From assembly GCF_003113265.1 (NCBI RefSeq), contig NZ_PUIV01000038.1, positions 1-32,474 of the forward strand: 32,474 nt of DNA, read 5' to 3'. Shown here one piece after another: positions 14,862 to 23,595 of the stretch (the stretch's first letter is position 1; each line of letters starts with the position of its first letter). This DNA is from Methylosinus sporium (lineage in GTDB: Bacteria > Pseudomonadota > Alphaproteobacteria > Rhizobiales > Beijerinckiaceae). The notes below the pieces were generated by a model. That model saw only the letters and a list, made by a program, of their open reading frames with translations. It ran no database searches and had not been told where the DNA came from. The translations under genes and the position numbers were made by a program.

Positions 14862-17312
14862 ATGCGTGCGCGCGTCGAAGGAGAAAAGCGCCAGCGTCTC
14901 GACGCCGGTTGGACTTTTGTGATCGACGAAGCGGGCGAATGGACGCAGCCCTCCGACATCCCCGCCGCCGCGCGCTGGCGCGCCGCGCGCGTTCCGGGCA
15001 CGCTGGCGCAGGCGCTGATCGCGGAAGGCGCGAGCTTCGACGATCTGCCGCCGCTGGATTCGATCGACGTCTGGTACAAGACCGCCTTCGTCAATTCGGC
15101 GCGGGCGGAATTGCAGCTGCACGGCCTCGCCACTCTCGCGGATGTCTATCTCGACGGCCAACTCGCGCTGCGCTCGGACAATATGTTTCATGCGCATCGA
15201 ATAGAGATCGAGACGCCTGGCGCGCATGATCTCCACATTCGCTTTCGCTCCGTCGAGCGCGAGATCGCGACGAAGAGCGGACGCGCGCGCTGGCGGCCGC
15301 GGATGATCGCTCCGGCGGGGCTACGCCACATTCGCACGACGGCGCTCGGCCGCCTGCCCGGCTTCGCGCCGCCGACGCCGCCGCTCGGACCGTGGCGTGA
15401 AGTCGAGCTGATCGAGCATGGCGCGCTGCGTCTGCGCGCTATCGATATGCGCCCACTCGTCCACGAAGGTCGCGCCAGCCTGCACGTCGCGCTCGAGATT
15501 TCCGGCGCCGCAGACGCTCCTGCTCGGCTCTTCTGCGGCGAGGCGGAAACGCGTTTCGAGCGCGTCGCCGACAATCGCATCGAGGCGACGCTCGCTCTGC
15601 CGGATGCACAACTGTGGACGCCGCATACGCATGGCGAGCCGCATCTCTACGCTGTCGCGGCGACGATCGGCGATCTTAGCGTCGATCTCGGCCGTACCGG
15701 CTTTCGCGACATCGACGTCGATCGCGGCGCGGATGGCGCCGGCTTCGCGCTTCGCGTGAACGGCATTGCTCTCTTCTGCCGCGGCGCCTGCTGGACGACG
15801 GCCGACGCAGTTTCACTCGCTGGCGAGCGCGAGGATTGCGCGCCGCTGTTGCGCGCCATGCGCGACGCCGGCATGAACATGGTCCGCATCCCCGGCGTCA
15901 CTCTCTATGAGAGCGATGATTTCTACGCGCTCTGCGACGAGCTCGGGATTTTGGTCTGGCAGGATTTCGCCTTCGCCAATTTCGATTATCCGTTTCAGGA
16001 CGCCGCCTTTCGCGCCAGCGTCGAAAGAGAAGCGACGGAGTTTTTGGCGCGCACACGATCTTCGCCTTCGCTCGCCGTGCTCTGTGGCGGCAGCGAGGTC
16101 TATCAGCAAGCCTCCATGCTCGGCCTCGCCGAAGCGAAATGGCGCTCGCCGCTGTTCGACGAAACGCTTCCGCGGCTCGTCCATGCGCAGCGGCCGGATG
16201 CGATTTACGTCGAGAATTCACCTTCCGGCGGACCCCTGCCCTTTCATTCGGACACGAGCGTGTCGCATTACTACGGAGTGGGCGCCTATCGTCGCGGCCT
16301 CGAGGATGCGCGCCGCGCCAATGTGCGCTTCGCCTCCGAATGTCTCGGCTTCGCCAATATCGCCGATGACGCCGCGTTGCGCCGCGACTTCGGCGACGCC
16401 CCGCTCGCATCGCCTCTCTTCGCCGGACGCATCGCGCGCGACATGGGCGCGACGCAGACTTTCGGCGACGTCACCGAACATTACATGCGCCTGCTCTATG
16501 GCTGCGATCCGGCGACGTTGCGCGAGAGCGATCCGCAACTCTATCTCGACATAGCGCGCGCCGCAGTGGCCGAGACGATGGAGGCGACGATCGGCGAATG
16601 GCGACGCGGCGGCTCTACGACTCATGGCGCCATCGTCTGGTTCCTCGAGGATATGTGGCCCGGCGCCGGCTGGGGCGTTCTCGATGCGCGTGGCGAGCCG
16701 AAATCCGCCTATCACGCTTTGGCGCGCGCCTTTCGTCCGCTGTCGCTCATGCTCACGGACGAAGGCGTCAACGGGCTCTTCGCGCATCTGCGCAACGACG
16801 GACCGCAGCGCATAGAAGGCGAGATTTCGCTCGCCTGCTATCGCGATGGCCATGTGCCGGTGATGAAAGCGAGCCGCAGAGTCGCCGTCGAGCCGCATGG
16901 CGTCACCACATTGCGCGACGCGGAATTCTGGGGCGGCTTCTTCGATACGGCGCTCGCCTATAATTTCGGCCCGCCGTCGCATGATTTGACAGTGGCGCGC
17001 TTCACAGTCGCGCAAAGCGGCGCCGAGATCGACGCCTTTCATTTTCCGCTCGGGCGCAACGCGATCAAATCGCAGCTCGGGCTACGCGCGGAGATCGCGG
17101 AAGACGGCGACGGATTCGTTCTCGCTCTGTCGACGAACCTCGCCGCGCAATCGGTGGCGATCGACGACGAATTTTTTCTTCCTCGCGACAATTGGCTGCA
17201 TCTCGCGCCGGGCGCGACGAAATGCATTCGCCTCGTCGCACGATCGGCCGACGCGAAGCGACCGAAGGGAATGGCGAGAGCGCTGAACGGGGAAGCGGTC
17301 CGCTACGGTTGA
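14862..17312 (+). CDS. GH2 family beta-mannosidase-like protein
   Basis: The 816-residue protein has the glycoside hydrolase family 2 order. A jelly-roll sugar-binding domain comes first (about 1-180, with LHGLATLADVYLDGQLA). An immunoglobulin-like domain follows, then a TIM barrel from about 295 containing LGILVWQDFAFANFDYPF (361-378), as in beta-mannosidases, and a C-terminal beta domain. The nucleophile is Glu493 in RFASECLGF. The acid/base is Glu412, but the preceding residues are CGGSE where mannosidases have CGNNE. The Asn that binds the sugar 2-hydroxyl in this clan is therefore Ser. No signal peptide is present, so it should be cytosolic. It ends the carrier-protein operon, 8 bases after the DUF1839 gene. 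The true substrate is unknown and may be an aminoacylated or otherwise modified sugar. Confidence 0.87.
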   Translation: MRARVEGEKRQRLDAGWTFVIDEAGEWTQPSDIPAAARWRAARVPGTLAQALIAEGASFDDLPPLDSIDVWYKTAFVNSARAELQLHGLATLADVYLDGQLALRSDNMFHAHRIEIETPGAHDLHIRFRSVEREIATKSGRARWRPRMIAPAGLRHIRTTALGRLPGFAPPTPPLGPWREVELIEHGALRLRAIDMRPLVHEGRASLHVALEISGAADAPARLFCGEAETRFERVADNRIEATLALPDAQLWTPHTHGEPHLYAVAATIGDLSVDLGRTGFRDIDVDRGADGAGFALRVNGIALFCRGACWTTADAVSLAGEREDCAPLLRAMRDAGMNMVRIPGVTLYESDDFYALCDELGILVWQDFAFANFDYPFQDAAFRASVEREATEFLARTRSSPSLAVLCGGSEVYQQASMLGLAEAKWRSPLFDETLPRLVHAQRPDAIYVENSPSGGPLPFHSDTSVSHYYGVGAYRRGLEDARRANVRFASECLGFANIADDAALRRDFGDAPLASPLFAGRIARDMGATQTFGDVTEHYMRLLYGCDPATLRESDPQLYLDIARAAVAETMEATIGEWRRGGSTTHGAIVWFLEDMWPGAGWGVLDARGEPKSAYHALARAFRPLSLMLTDEGVNGLFAHLRNDGPQRIEGEISLACYRDGHVPVMKASRRVAVEPHGVTTLRDAEFWGGFFDTALAYNFGPPSHDLTVARFTVAQSGAEIDAFHFPLGRNAIKSQLGLRAEIAEDGDGFVLALSTNLAAQSVAIDDEFFLPRDNWLHLAPGATKCIRLVARSADAKRPKGMARALNGEAVRYG

Positions 17313-17359
17313 AGACGACCTGCTTCATCGGAACCGAAGAGCGCGGCTCGCGGCCCAGA

Positions 17360-18043
17360 TTATGCCGCGACATATTCCGGGAAATCGAGCCGCACCAATG
17401 CGCCCTGTGGAAGCCGCTCGAAGAAGACTTGGCCCTTCAATTGACGCGCGAGCCCCCGCATCAGCTGAAGCCCGTCGCCCTTCGCGACCTTGGCCGGATC
17501 GAAGCCGCAGCCATTGTCTGCGACCGTCAGCTCGAGCCTGTCGCCGATGCGGCTCAGACGCGCCTGCACCTCGCCATGCGCTCCGTCGGGAAAGGCGTGC
17601 TTCATCGCATTGGCGACGGCCTCGACATAGACGAGGCCGACACATTGCGCGCGTCGATAATGGAGAAAAATGTCATCGTCCGCGATCGTCTCGCCGACGA
17701 TGCGATCGTCGAAAGCCTTGCGGCGCGCTTCGGACAGCGCCCAGAGATAGGAGGACATGCAGATGTCCGCATCATTGTCCTCGTCCAGCGCATTGTGGAG
17801 TTCCACGGCGCTGCGAAGACGCATGGCGCAATTGCTGCAGCCTTCGGGCTTCTCGAGACGCCGCGATTGGGCGGAGATCAATGTCGCCAGCGCCTGCAGA
17901 TCGTTGCGGACGCGGTGGCGCAGCTCGCGATAGCGATCTCTCTGGGCGCATAGTTCGGCTCGCACGCTCGCGAGCTCCGCCTCGAGCTCGGCGATCCGGT
18001 TCTTACCCTCGACTGCCGAGGATACGCCCACGACGTCACTCAT
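17360..18043 (-). CDS. Cytosolic histidine kinase (HisKA_2/HWE-like), no sensor domain
   Basis: This 227-residue protein has a short coiled coil (about 15-40). The phosphoacceptor segment RELRHRVRNDLQALATLI follows with His43, as in the HisKA_2 group. It then has an ATP-binding domain with EAVANAMKHAFP (Asn145), DNGCGF (176-181) and GDGLQL. No PAS, GAF or membrane segment precedes it, so it must receive its signal through another protein. HisKA_2/HWE kinases in alphaproteobacteria often act in the general stress response, but no PhyR, NepR or EcfG gene is close. The start is the ATG at 18043 with a GGAGGGG 10 bases upstream. It converges on the GH2 gene and runs the same way as the permease gene upstream of it (107-base gap). 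Confidence 0.82.
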   Translation of the reverse strand: MSDVVGVSSAVEGKNRIAELEAELASVRAELCAQRDRYRELRHRVRNDLQALATLISAQSRRLEKPEGCSNCAMRLRSAVELHNALDEDNDADICMSSYLWALSEARRKAFDDRIVGETIADDDIFLHYRRAQCVGLVYVEAVANAMKHAFPDGAHGEVQARLSRIGDRLELTVADNGCGFDPAKVAKGDGLQLMRGLARQLKGQVFFERLPQGALVRLDFPEYVAA

Positions 18044-18150
18044 TCAATTCGATCCCCTCCGAGCGGCGCGCCGGAGACGACAATCGCGGTCGCACGGACC
18101 TGCTTTCATCTATCTGAAGCGGGTCCCCCGGATTTTCAAGCTACTCGGGC

Positions 18151-19575
18151 CTATTCCGCGCTCGCTCGCGCCGCGCGCGCCAGCTTGCTGCGCTCGCGGC
18201 CGTAGGAAAAGTAGAAGATCAGCCCGATCGTCATCCATATTGCGAAACGCTCCCAGGCGGCGGGCGGCAGCTTGGAGAGAAGCCAGAGCGAGAAGCCGAC
18301 GCCGACGAGCGGCACGAGTGGCACGAGCGGCGTGCGAAAGCTGCGCGGCGCATCGGGACGCGTGCGCCGCATCACGATGATGGAAATGCAAATGACGACA
18401 AAAGCGGACAGCGTTCCGATATTGACGAGCTCGGCGACCTCGCGGATCGGATAGAGACCGGCGACGATGGCGGTGAGCGCGCCGATGACCAACGTCGGGC
18501 GATGCGGCGTATGAAAGCGCGGATGCGCATGGGAGAACCACGCCGGCAGCAGCCCGTCGCGGCTCATGGCGAAGCAGATGCGCGCGCAGCCGAGCAAAAA
18601 CGCCAGCATGACGCTGACGATGCCGGCGACGGCGGCGACGGAGACGACGAAGGTCGCCCAGGGCAGACCGACCGCGGTGAAGGCCGCGGCGACAGGCGCG
18701 GGATTGTTCAGCGTGTCGTAGCGCACCATTCCGGTGAGCACGAGCGACATCACCACATAGAGCGTGAGCGCGACGGCGAGCGACAGCAGCACCGCGCGAG
18801 GCAATTGGCGCTGCGGGTCTTTCGCCTCCTCGGCCGCGGTGGTCAGCGTGTCATAGCCGAAGACGGCGAAGAACACGACCGCCGCGCCTTCGACGACGCC
18901 GCCGAAGCCGTAAGGCATGAAAGGCATCCAATTCTCGAGACGCACATGCGGCAGGCCCACGGCGACGACGAGCAAAACCGCCGCCGTCTTCACGATCACC
19001 ATCACGGCGTTGAATCGCGCGCCCCATTCGATGCGCAGCACCAGCACGCCCGCCACGAAGAGCGCGCCCAATATGGCCGCGAGATCGACAATGCGCCCCT
19101 CGCCCGTCCCGGCGGCGCCCGAGGCCCAGATCGGCAGGGCGAGGCCGAGCTGGCCGAGCAGCGCCTGCAGATAGCCGGACCAGCCGATGGAGACCACGGC
19201 GACGACGAGCGCATATTCGAGCAGCAGATCCCAGCCGATGATCCAGGCCGCGAGCTCGCCGAGCACGGCATAGGCGTAAGTATAGGCGCTGCCCGCCGCC
19301 GGGATCATGCCGGCGAACTCCGCATAGCAGAGCGCCGCGGCCGCGCTGGCGACGCCGGCGATGAGGAAGGACAGCGAGACCGCCGGCCCCGCCTGCGTCG
19401 CCGCCACCACGCCCGTGAGCACGAAAATGCCGACGCCGATCAGCCCGCCGAGGCCGATGCTGGTCAATTGCCACAGGCCGAGCACGCGGCGCAGCTCGCT
19501 ATGCCGACCGGACTCCGACTGCAGCGATTCGATCGACTTCACCCGCAAGAGGTCGCGCAGCGCATTGTTCCGCAC
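18151..19575 (-). CDS. APC family amino acid permease (cationic amino acid transporter type)
   Basis: The 474-residue product has about twelve transmembrane helices and the APC-superfamily start LTSIGLGGLIGVGIFVLTG. The first helices are followed by GPAVSLSFLIAG and YAEFAGMIPAAGSAYTYAY, typical of the CAT (YfnA/YhdG-like) subgroup. Another marker is VFFAVFGYDTLTTAAEEAKDPQRQLPRA in the sixth-helix region. I place the start at the GTG at 19575, since GAGGAGGGG lies just upstream of it on the reverse strand. An in-frame ATG at 19626 would add 17 residues and has no such site. The substrate cannot be read from the sequence; basic amino acids are the usual guess. The histidine kinase gene lies downstream on the same strand. 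Confidence 0.9.
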   Translation of the reverse strand: MRNNALRDLLRVKSIESLQSESGRHSELRRVLGLWQLTSIGLGGLIGVGIFVLTGVVAATQAGPAVSLSFLIAGVASAAAALCYAEFAGMIPAAGSAYTYAYAVLGELAAWIIGWDLLLEYALVVAVVSIGWSGYLQALLGQLGLALPIWASGAAGTGEGRIVDLAAILGALFVAGVLVLRIEWGARFNAVMVIVKTAAVLLVVAVGLPHVRLENWMPFMPYGFGGVVEGAAVVFFAVFGYDTLTTAAEEAKDPQRQLPRAVLLSLAVALTLYVVMSLVLTGMVRYDTLNNPAPVAAAFTAVGLPWATFVVSVAAVAGIVSVMLAFLLGCARICFAMSRDGLLPAWFSHAHPRFHTPHRPTLVIGALTAIVAGLYPIREVAELVNIGTLSAFVVICISIIVMRRTRPDAPRSFRTPLVPLVPLVGVGFSLWLLSKLPPAAWERFAIWMTIGLIFYFSYGRERSKLARAARASAE

Positions 19576-19718
19576 GCTCAATCCCCCTCCTCGATCCGCC
19601 CCGAAAGAAGCGGCCAACGCTATCATGTCGGAACGACGGTCGAAATCTCAGCGTGGCGGGAACGGCGGCTTCTCGAGATCGTTTATTCACGGCGCCGTCA
19701 CGCCGGAGCGAGACGCTC

Positions 19719-20090
19719 ATGACCGTCACATTGAACCACACGATCGTTCCCGCCCATGAGAAGGGCTCGGCGGCCGACTGGTTCGCTCGCGTCCTCGGCC
19801 TCGAATACGAGCCCTCGTCCGACGGACATTTTGCCCCGGTCCATGTCAATGCCGCGCTGACCTTTCTCTTCTCCGACGACGAAACCTTCCCGGCGAGCCA
19901 TTACGCCTTCCATGTCTCCGACGCCGAATTCGACGCCATACTCGAGCGCGTGCGCGCTTCCGGGCGGCCCTATGGCAGCGCGCCCTGGAGCCGGGACGAT
20001 AAGAAGCTCAATGATTGGAACGGCGGCCGCGGCGTCTATTTCGAGACGCCCGACGGCCATCTTCTGGAGCTGATGACCGCACCTCAGTGA
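19719..20090 (+). CDS. VOC/glyoxalase-fold protein
   Basis: The 123-residue protein has the vicinal-oxygen-chelate fold, with two beta-alpha-beta-beta-beta modules. His7 in TLNHTIVP, the His residues in ASHYAFHVSD and the Glu near the end in GHLLELMT are in the usual positions for a metal site. GVYFETPDGHLLELMT is the family's closing signature. The likely start is the ATG at 19719. The reaction is unknown: glyoxalase, dioxygenase and resistance enzymes share this fold. The gene is alone on its strand. It is divergent from the permease and converges on tonB, whose stop is 6 bases away. Confidence 0.82.
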   Translation: MTVTLNHTIVPAHEKGSAADWFARVLGLEYEPSSDGHFAPVHVNAALTFLFSDDETFPASHYAFHVSDAEFDAILERVRASGRPYGSAPWSRDDKKLNDWNGGRGVYFETPDGHLLELMTAPQ

Positions 20091-20096
20091 GTCTCT

Positions 20097-20885
20097 TCAG
20101 CGCACTTCGGGGCCGAACTTCACCGGAATGTCGAATGAGAGACGCTCGTCGGCGACGGCGGGCGGGGGCGCGATAACCGGATCTGCACGCTTCAGCATCG
20201 CGAGGGCCGCCTCGTCGAAGGCGGAATCGCCGGAGGAGCGATAGACGCTCGAGGCGACCACATGTCCGAGCCGATCCAATGTGAAGCTGACGCCGACTTC
20301 CACGGAGCGCCGAGGAACGCCGCGCGGGTAACGCAGGTGCCGGTGCAGATGCGCCACCAGCCGCTTCTGCCAAGAGAGCACTGCCGCGCGGGCCGCCTTG
20401 TCCATGCCCTGAGCGGGCGCGACGGCCCGGGGCGCCTCCCGCTCCACATCCGACTTCGGCGGCGCGGCCGCCTCGGAGGCCGCGGACTCTGCGGAGATCA
20501 CCGGCGTCGCCTCGCGCTTGGTCGGCTCATCGACCGGCTTCTCGTGCTTTTCGGCGGTCGCATAATCGGCGTCGTCGGCCTCGACGCGCGCGATTTTGGG
20601 ATCGTCATTGTCCTTGGTCTGGGAGGCGGCGACGGCCGGCGCGGCGGCGGCTGCTTCATCGGCCTGCGGGCCGGGAGGCGCGTCGGGAGCGTCCTCGACA
20701 TGCGGCGCGGCGGGCGCGAGGCCGATCTCGATCGCCGGGGCGCCGCTCGAATCATCGTCGGTCTCGACCTCGAAGACGACGAAAATAGCGGCGAGCGCCA
20801 GAAGATGCGCGATCAGCGCGGCTAGCGCCGCGCCGGTCCAGATACGATTGTTCCGGCCCGTGTCGAGATCGGCGGCGACGCTCAT
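20097..20885 (-). CDS. tonB: TonB energy-transducing protein
   Basis: TonB links the ExbB-ExbD proton motor to outer-membrane receptors. The 262-residue protein has an N-terminal transmembrane anchor (about 18-39) that includes His27, at the place of the essential TonB His. A Pro/Ala/Glu-rich periplasmic spacer of about 120 residues follows. The C-terminal domain contains LVAHLHRHLRYPRGVPRRSV, with the YP motif, and VSFTLDRLGHVV. The start overlaps the exbD stop (ATGA at 20882-20885), implying coupling. It is the last gene of the iron-uptake operon that begins with the receptor at 26100. Confidence 0.92.
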   Translation of the reverse strand: MSVAADLDTGRNNRIWTGAALAALIAHLLALAAIFVVFEVETDDDSSGAPAIEIGLAPAAPHVEDAPDAPPGPQADEAAAAAPAVAASQTKDNDDPKIARVEADDADYATAEKHEKPVDEPTKREATPVISAESAASEAAAPPKSDVEREAPRAVAPAQGMDKAARAAVLSWQKRLVAHLHRHLRYPRGVPRRSVEVGVSFTLDRLGHVVASSVYRSSGDSAFDEAALAMLKRADPVIAPPPAVADERLSFDIPVKFGPEVR

Positions 20886-21328
20886 TTCGTGGCTCCGCCC
20901 GTCGCCGCGCCGCCGGCGTCGAGCGCGACGAGCGAAATCTTGGCGTAGCCGCCGGAGCGCAGGCGCTCGAGAATGGCCATCATCTCACCATAAGGCACCG
21001 CCGTGTCGGCGCGCAGGAAGACGCGCTTGTCCTTATCGCCGCCGGCGAGCGAGTCCAGCGAGGCGATGAGATCATTGCGCTTCACCGGCGTCTCGCCCAG
21101 AGCGAGCGCCAGATCGGCCTGAATGGTGAGATAGATCGGCTTGTCGGGCTTTGTGTGCGTCGCCGCGCTCGCGGCCGGCAGATCGACGGGAAGATCGACA
21201 GTGGCGAGCGGCGCCGCCACCATGAAGATGATCAGCAGCACGAGCATCACGTCGATGAAGGGCGTGACATTGATCTCGTGCGTCTCTTCGAGCGCGCCGC
21301 GCGACGATCCTCCGATATTGCCGGCCAT
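20882..21328 (-). CDS. exbD: ExbD, TonB-system proton channel subunit
   Basis: The 148-residue ExbD has one transmembrane helix (about 24-41). It contains the essential proton-handling Asp26 within EINVTPFIDVMLVLLIIFMV, the family hallmark. A periplasmic domain follows, with PIYLTIQADLALALGE and VFLRADTAVPYGEMMAILERL. Length is normal. It begins 5 bases after the exbB stop and its own stop overlaps tonB. Its neighbours make a TonB role more likely than TolR. Confidence 0.93.
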   Translation of the reverse strand: MAGNIGGSSRGALEETHEINVTPFIDVMLVLLIIFMVAAPLATVDLPVDLPAASAATHTKPDKPIYLTIQADLALALGETPVKRNDLIASLDSLAGGDKDKRVFLRADTAVPYGEMMAILERLRSGGYAKISLVALDAGGAATGGATK

Positions 21329-21333
21329 GAGCG

Positions 21334-22128
21334 TTACTCCGCCGCGCGCAGAGCCGCGGGCGCCTGCTGGACGCCGCGATCGAGATCACGCGAGACGATG
21401 CGCAGCAGCTCGCCGGAGAGATTGGAGACGAGCTCGAGATAGGCGCTCGTCTGCCGCGCGAGATGATTATAAATCAGCACCGCCGGAATGGCGGCGATGA
21501 GGCCGATGGCCGTGGCGAGCAGAGCCTCGGCGATGCCCGGCGCGACGACGGCGAGATTGGTCGTCTGCGCTTTCGATATGCCGATGAAGCTGTTCATAAT
21601 GCCCCATACCGTGCCGAACAGGCCGATGAAGGGGCCGGTGGAGCCGACCGAAGCGAGCAGCCCCGTGCCGCGACGAATGGAGAGGCTCTCGGCGCGCTCG
21701 ATCTCGGCGAAGCTCGAAGCGACGCGCTCCTTCAATCCGCCGGCGGAGGAAAGATCGGAAGAGAGGCGGAACTCGCGCAGCGCCTCGGCGATCAGAGCGC
21801 TCGCCAGAGGATCGTCGCCGCCGAGCGCGAGACGCGCTTCCGCGAGGCCGCGCGCCTCCTGCAGACGCTCGATCGAGCTGCGAATGCGCGCGCGCGCGCG
21901 CCGCAATTCGATCGTCTTGGCGATGAGCACCGTCCATGTGCCGATGGAGGCGCTGACGAGGCCCAGCATGACGATCTTCACGACGATGTCGGCGTTGAGG
22001 AACATGCTCGACACAGAAAGATCATGCGGACGATTGATGATGTCCGCGCGCCCTTCGGCCAGACAGAGAGACGTCGAGAGGAGGAGAGACGAGGCCGCGA
22101 TCGCTAGCGTCTGATATGATCGTTTCAT
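21334..22128 (-). CDS. exbB: ExbB, TonB-system proton channel subunit
   Basis: The 264-residue ExbB starts with a cleavable-looking signal segment (1-25, ending Cys-Leu-Ala-Glu) and has three membrane helices at about 49-70, 160-182 and 197-222. The second carries [20 protein letters not shown] and the third [22 protein letters not shown], both diagnostic of the ExbB/TolQ/MotA family. I place the start at the ATG at 22128. It overlaps the stop of the upstream dioxygenase gene (ATGA), and GGCGGAAG lies just before it. The extra N-terminal signal region is common in ExbB of the TonB branch. It forms a complete motor with the next two genes. Confidence 0.93.
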   Translation of the reverse strand: MKRSYQTLAIAASSLLLSTSLCLAEGRADIINRPHDLSVSSMFLNADIVVKIVMLGLVSASIGTWTVLIAKTIELRRARARIRSSIERLQEARGLAEARLALGGDDPLASALIAEALREFRLSSDLSSAGGLKERVASSFAEIERAESLSIRRGTGLLASVGSTGPFIGLFGTVWGIMNSFIGISKAQTTNLAVVAPGIAEALLATAIGLIAAIPAVLIYNHLARQTSAYLELVSNLSGELLRIVSRDLDRGVQQAPAALRAAE

Positions 22129-22808
22129 GCTTCCGCCCATATGCGAATGAGATTGTGATAGACGCCTGTCAGCTTGACGCAGGCCGGATCGCCCGCGCCG
22201 AGCCGCTCCGCGAGACCTTGAATCGTCTGGTCCAAATCAAAAAGCAACGAACGTACCACGTTGTCGCGAATCATGCTTTGAAGCCAGAAGAAGGATGCGA
22301 CGCGTTCGCCGCGCGTCACTTCTCGCACGAGATGCAGGCTGGTCGATGGATAGAGCACGAGATGACCGGCGGGCAGCTTCACTTCCTGCGCGCCATAATG
22401 ATCCTCGATGACCAATTCGCCGCCGTCGTATTCGTCGGGATCGGCGAGAAACAGAGTGACGGAGAGATCGGTGCGAATGCGCACCGAAGTGCGCGGCACG
22501 CCGCGAATGGCGTTGTCGACATGCAGCCCGAAATCATGGCCCGCGCCATAGCGATTGAACAGCGGCGGGAAAATCCGCAGCGGCAGAGCGGCGGAGACGA
22601 AAGTCGGACAGGCTGCGAGCGCATCGAGCACGAGATCGCCCAATTCGCGGGCGACGGCGCCGTCTTGCGGCAGCTGCAGATTATTCTTCACCAGGCTCGA
22701 TTGCGAGCCTGCGGTCGTGCGGCCGTCTTCCCACACGGTCTGCGACATCACGTCGCGAAAATAGGCGACCTGCCGCGCATCGAGCACATCGGGTATGCAG
22801 ATCAGCAT
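22125..22808 (-). CDS. PiuC-like Fe(II)/2-oxoglutarate dioxygenase (copy 1)
   Basis: This 227-residue protein belongs to the PKHD-type hydroxylase/PiuC family, which often sits beside TonB-dependent siderophore receptors. The iron ligands are His96 and Asp98 in [10 protein letters not shown] and His159 in TSLHLV. Arg169 in GERVASFFW should bind 2-oxoglutarate. The start is the ATG at 22808, beginning MLICIPDVL, the standard PiuC start. It aligns without gaps, over its full 227 residues, to the neighbouring copy, and the two genes are 10 bases apart, a tandem duplication. Its stop overlaps the exbB start. The substrate of PiuC proteins is not settled; modification of a siderophore or of the receptor route is the usual suggestion. 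Confidence 0.9.
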   Translation of the reverse strand: MLICIPDVLDARQVAYFRDVMSQTVWEDGRTTAGSQSSLVKNNLQLPQDGAVARELGDLVLDALAACPTFVSAALPLRIFPPLFNRYGAGHDFGLHVDNAIRGVPRTSVRIRTDLSVTLFLADPDEYDGGELVIEDHYGAQEVKLPAGHLVLYPSTSLHLVREVTRGERVASFFWLQSMIRDNVVRSLLFDLDQTIQGLAERLGAGDPACVKLTGVYHNLIRIWAEA

Positions 22809-22818
22809 GGCGCGACCC

Positions 22819-23502
22819 TCATACCTCGCTCCAATGGCGTATGAGATTGTGATAGACGCCGCCGAGCTTCATCACATCCTCGTCGTCGCCGCCGAGGCGT
22901 GGCGCGAGCTGCTGGATCGCCGTGTCGAGATCATAGATCACATCGCGCACGCTCTCCTGGCGGATCATGCTCTGCACCCAGAAGAAGGAGGCGACGCGCG
23001 CGCCGCGCGTGACGGGCGACACCATATGCAGATCGCTCGCCGGATAGACCGCGAGCGCGCCGGCCGGAAGCTTGACCTGATGCGAGTCATAGGCGTCATC
23101 GACGACGAGCTCGCCGCCTTCATATTCCTCCGGCTGGGAGAGAAAGACCGTGACGGCGAGATCGGCGCGAATGCGCACGCCGGTCAGAGGATCGCCGCGA
23201 ACGGCATTGTCGACATGCACGCCGAAACGATGCCCGACGCGATAGCGATTGAACATGGGCGGATAGATGCGCAGCGGAATCGCCGCGGCGACAAAGCCCG
23301 GATGCGAGACGATCGCCTGCAATAGGCGCTCGCCGAGGCGCCGCGACAATTCGCCATTGGGCGGCAGCTGCTCATTGCTCTTCACCGAGGACGGCTGCGC
23401 GCCGGCGGTGGAAGCGCCGTCCTCCCATTCCGCCGCGTCCATGACGCTGCGGAATTGGGCGACCGTCTCCTTGCTCAGAACGTCCGGCACGCAGATCAGC
23501 AT
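22819..23502 (-). CDS. PiuC-like Fe(II)/2-oxoglutarate dioxygenase (copy 2)
   Basis: This is a second 227-residue PKHD-type hydroxylase. His96, Asp98 ([10 protein letters not shown]), His159 (SDLHMV) and Arg169 (GARVASFFW) occupy the same positions as in the neighbouring copy, so both active sites look complete. I place the start at the ATG at 23502 (MLICVPDVL), by comparison with the paralogue and the family. The frame stays open to 23589, but the extra 29 residues are not family-like. It follows the receptor gene by about 90 bases. That gap holds a short hairpin-like element, GGCTCC and GGAGCC around 23547-23578. Sequence divergence from copy 1 is spread along the whole length, which argues against a recent duplication. 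Confidence 0.9.
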   Translation of the reverse strand: MLICVPDVLSKETVAQFRSVMDAAEWEDGASTAGAQPSSVKSNEQLPPNGELSRRLGERLLQAIVSHPGFVAAAIPLRIYPPMFNRYRVGHRFGVHVDNAVRGDPLTGVRIRADLAVTVFLSQPEEYEGGELVVDDAYDSHQVKLPAGALAVYPASDLHMVSPVTRGARVASFFWVQSMIRQESVRDVIYDLDTAIQQLAPRLGGDDEDVMKLGGVYHNLIRHWSEV

Positions 23503-23595
23503 TTCCGCACATTCCATTTTTTGCGACGCAATGAAAAGGCGCCGGCTCCTTGTTTGAAACTTTTCCAAGGGAGCCGGAGCCTGCGACAATACATC

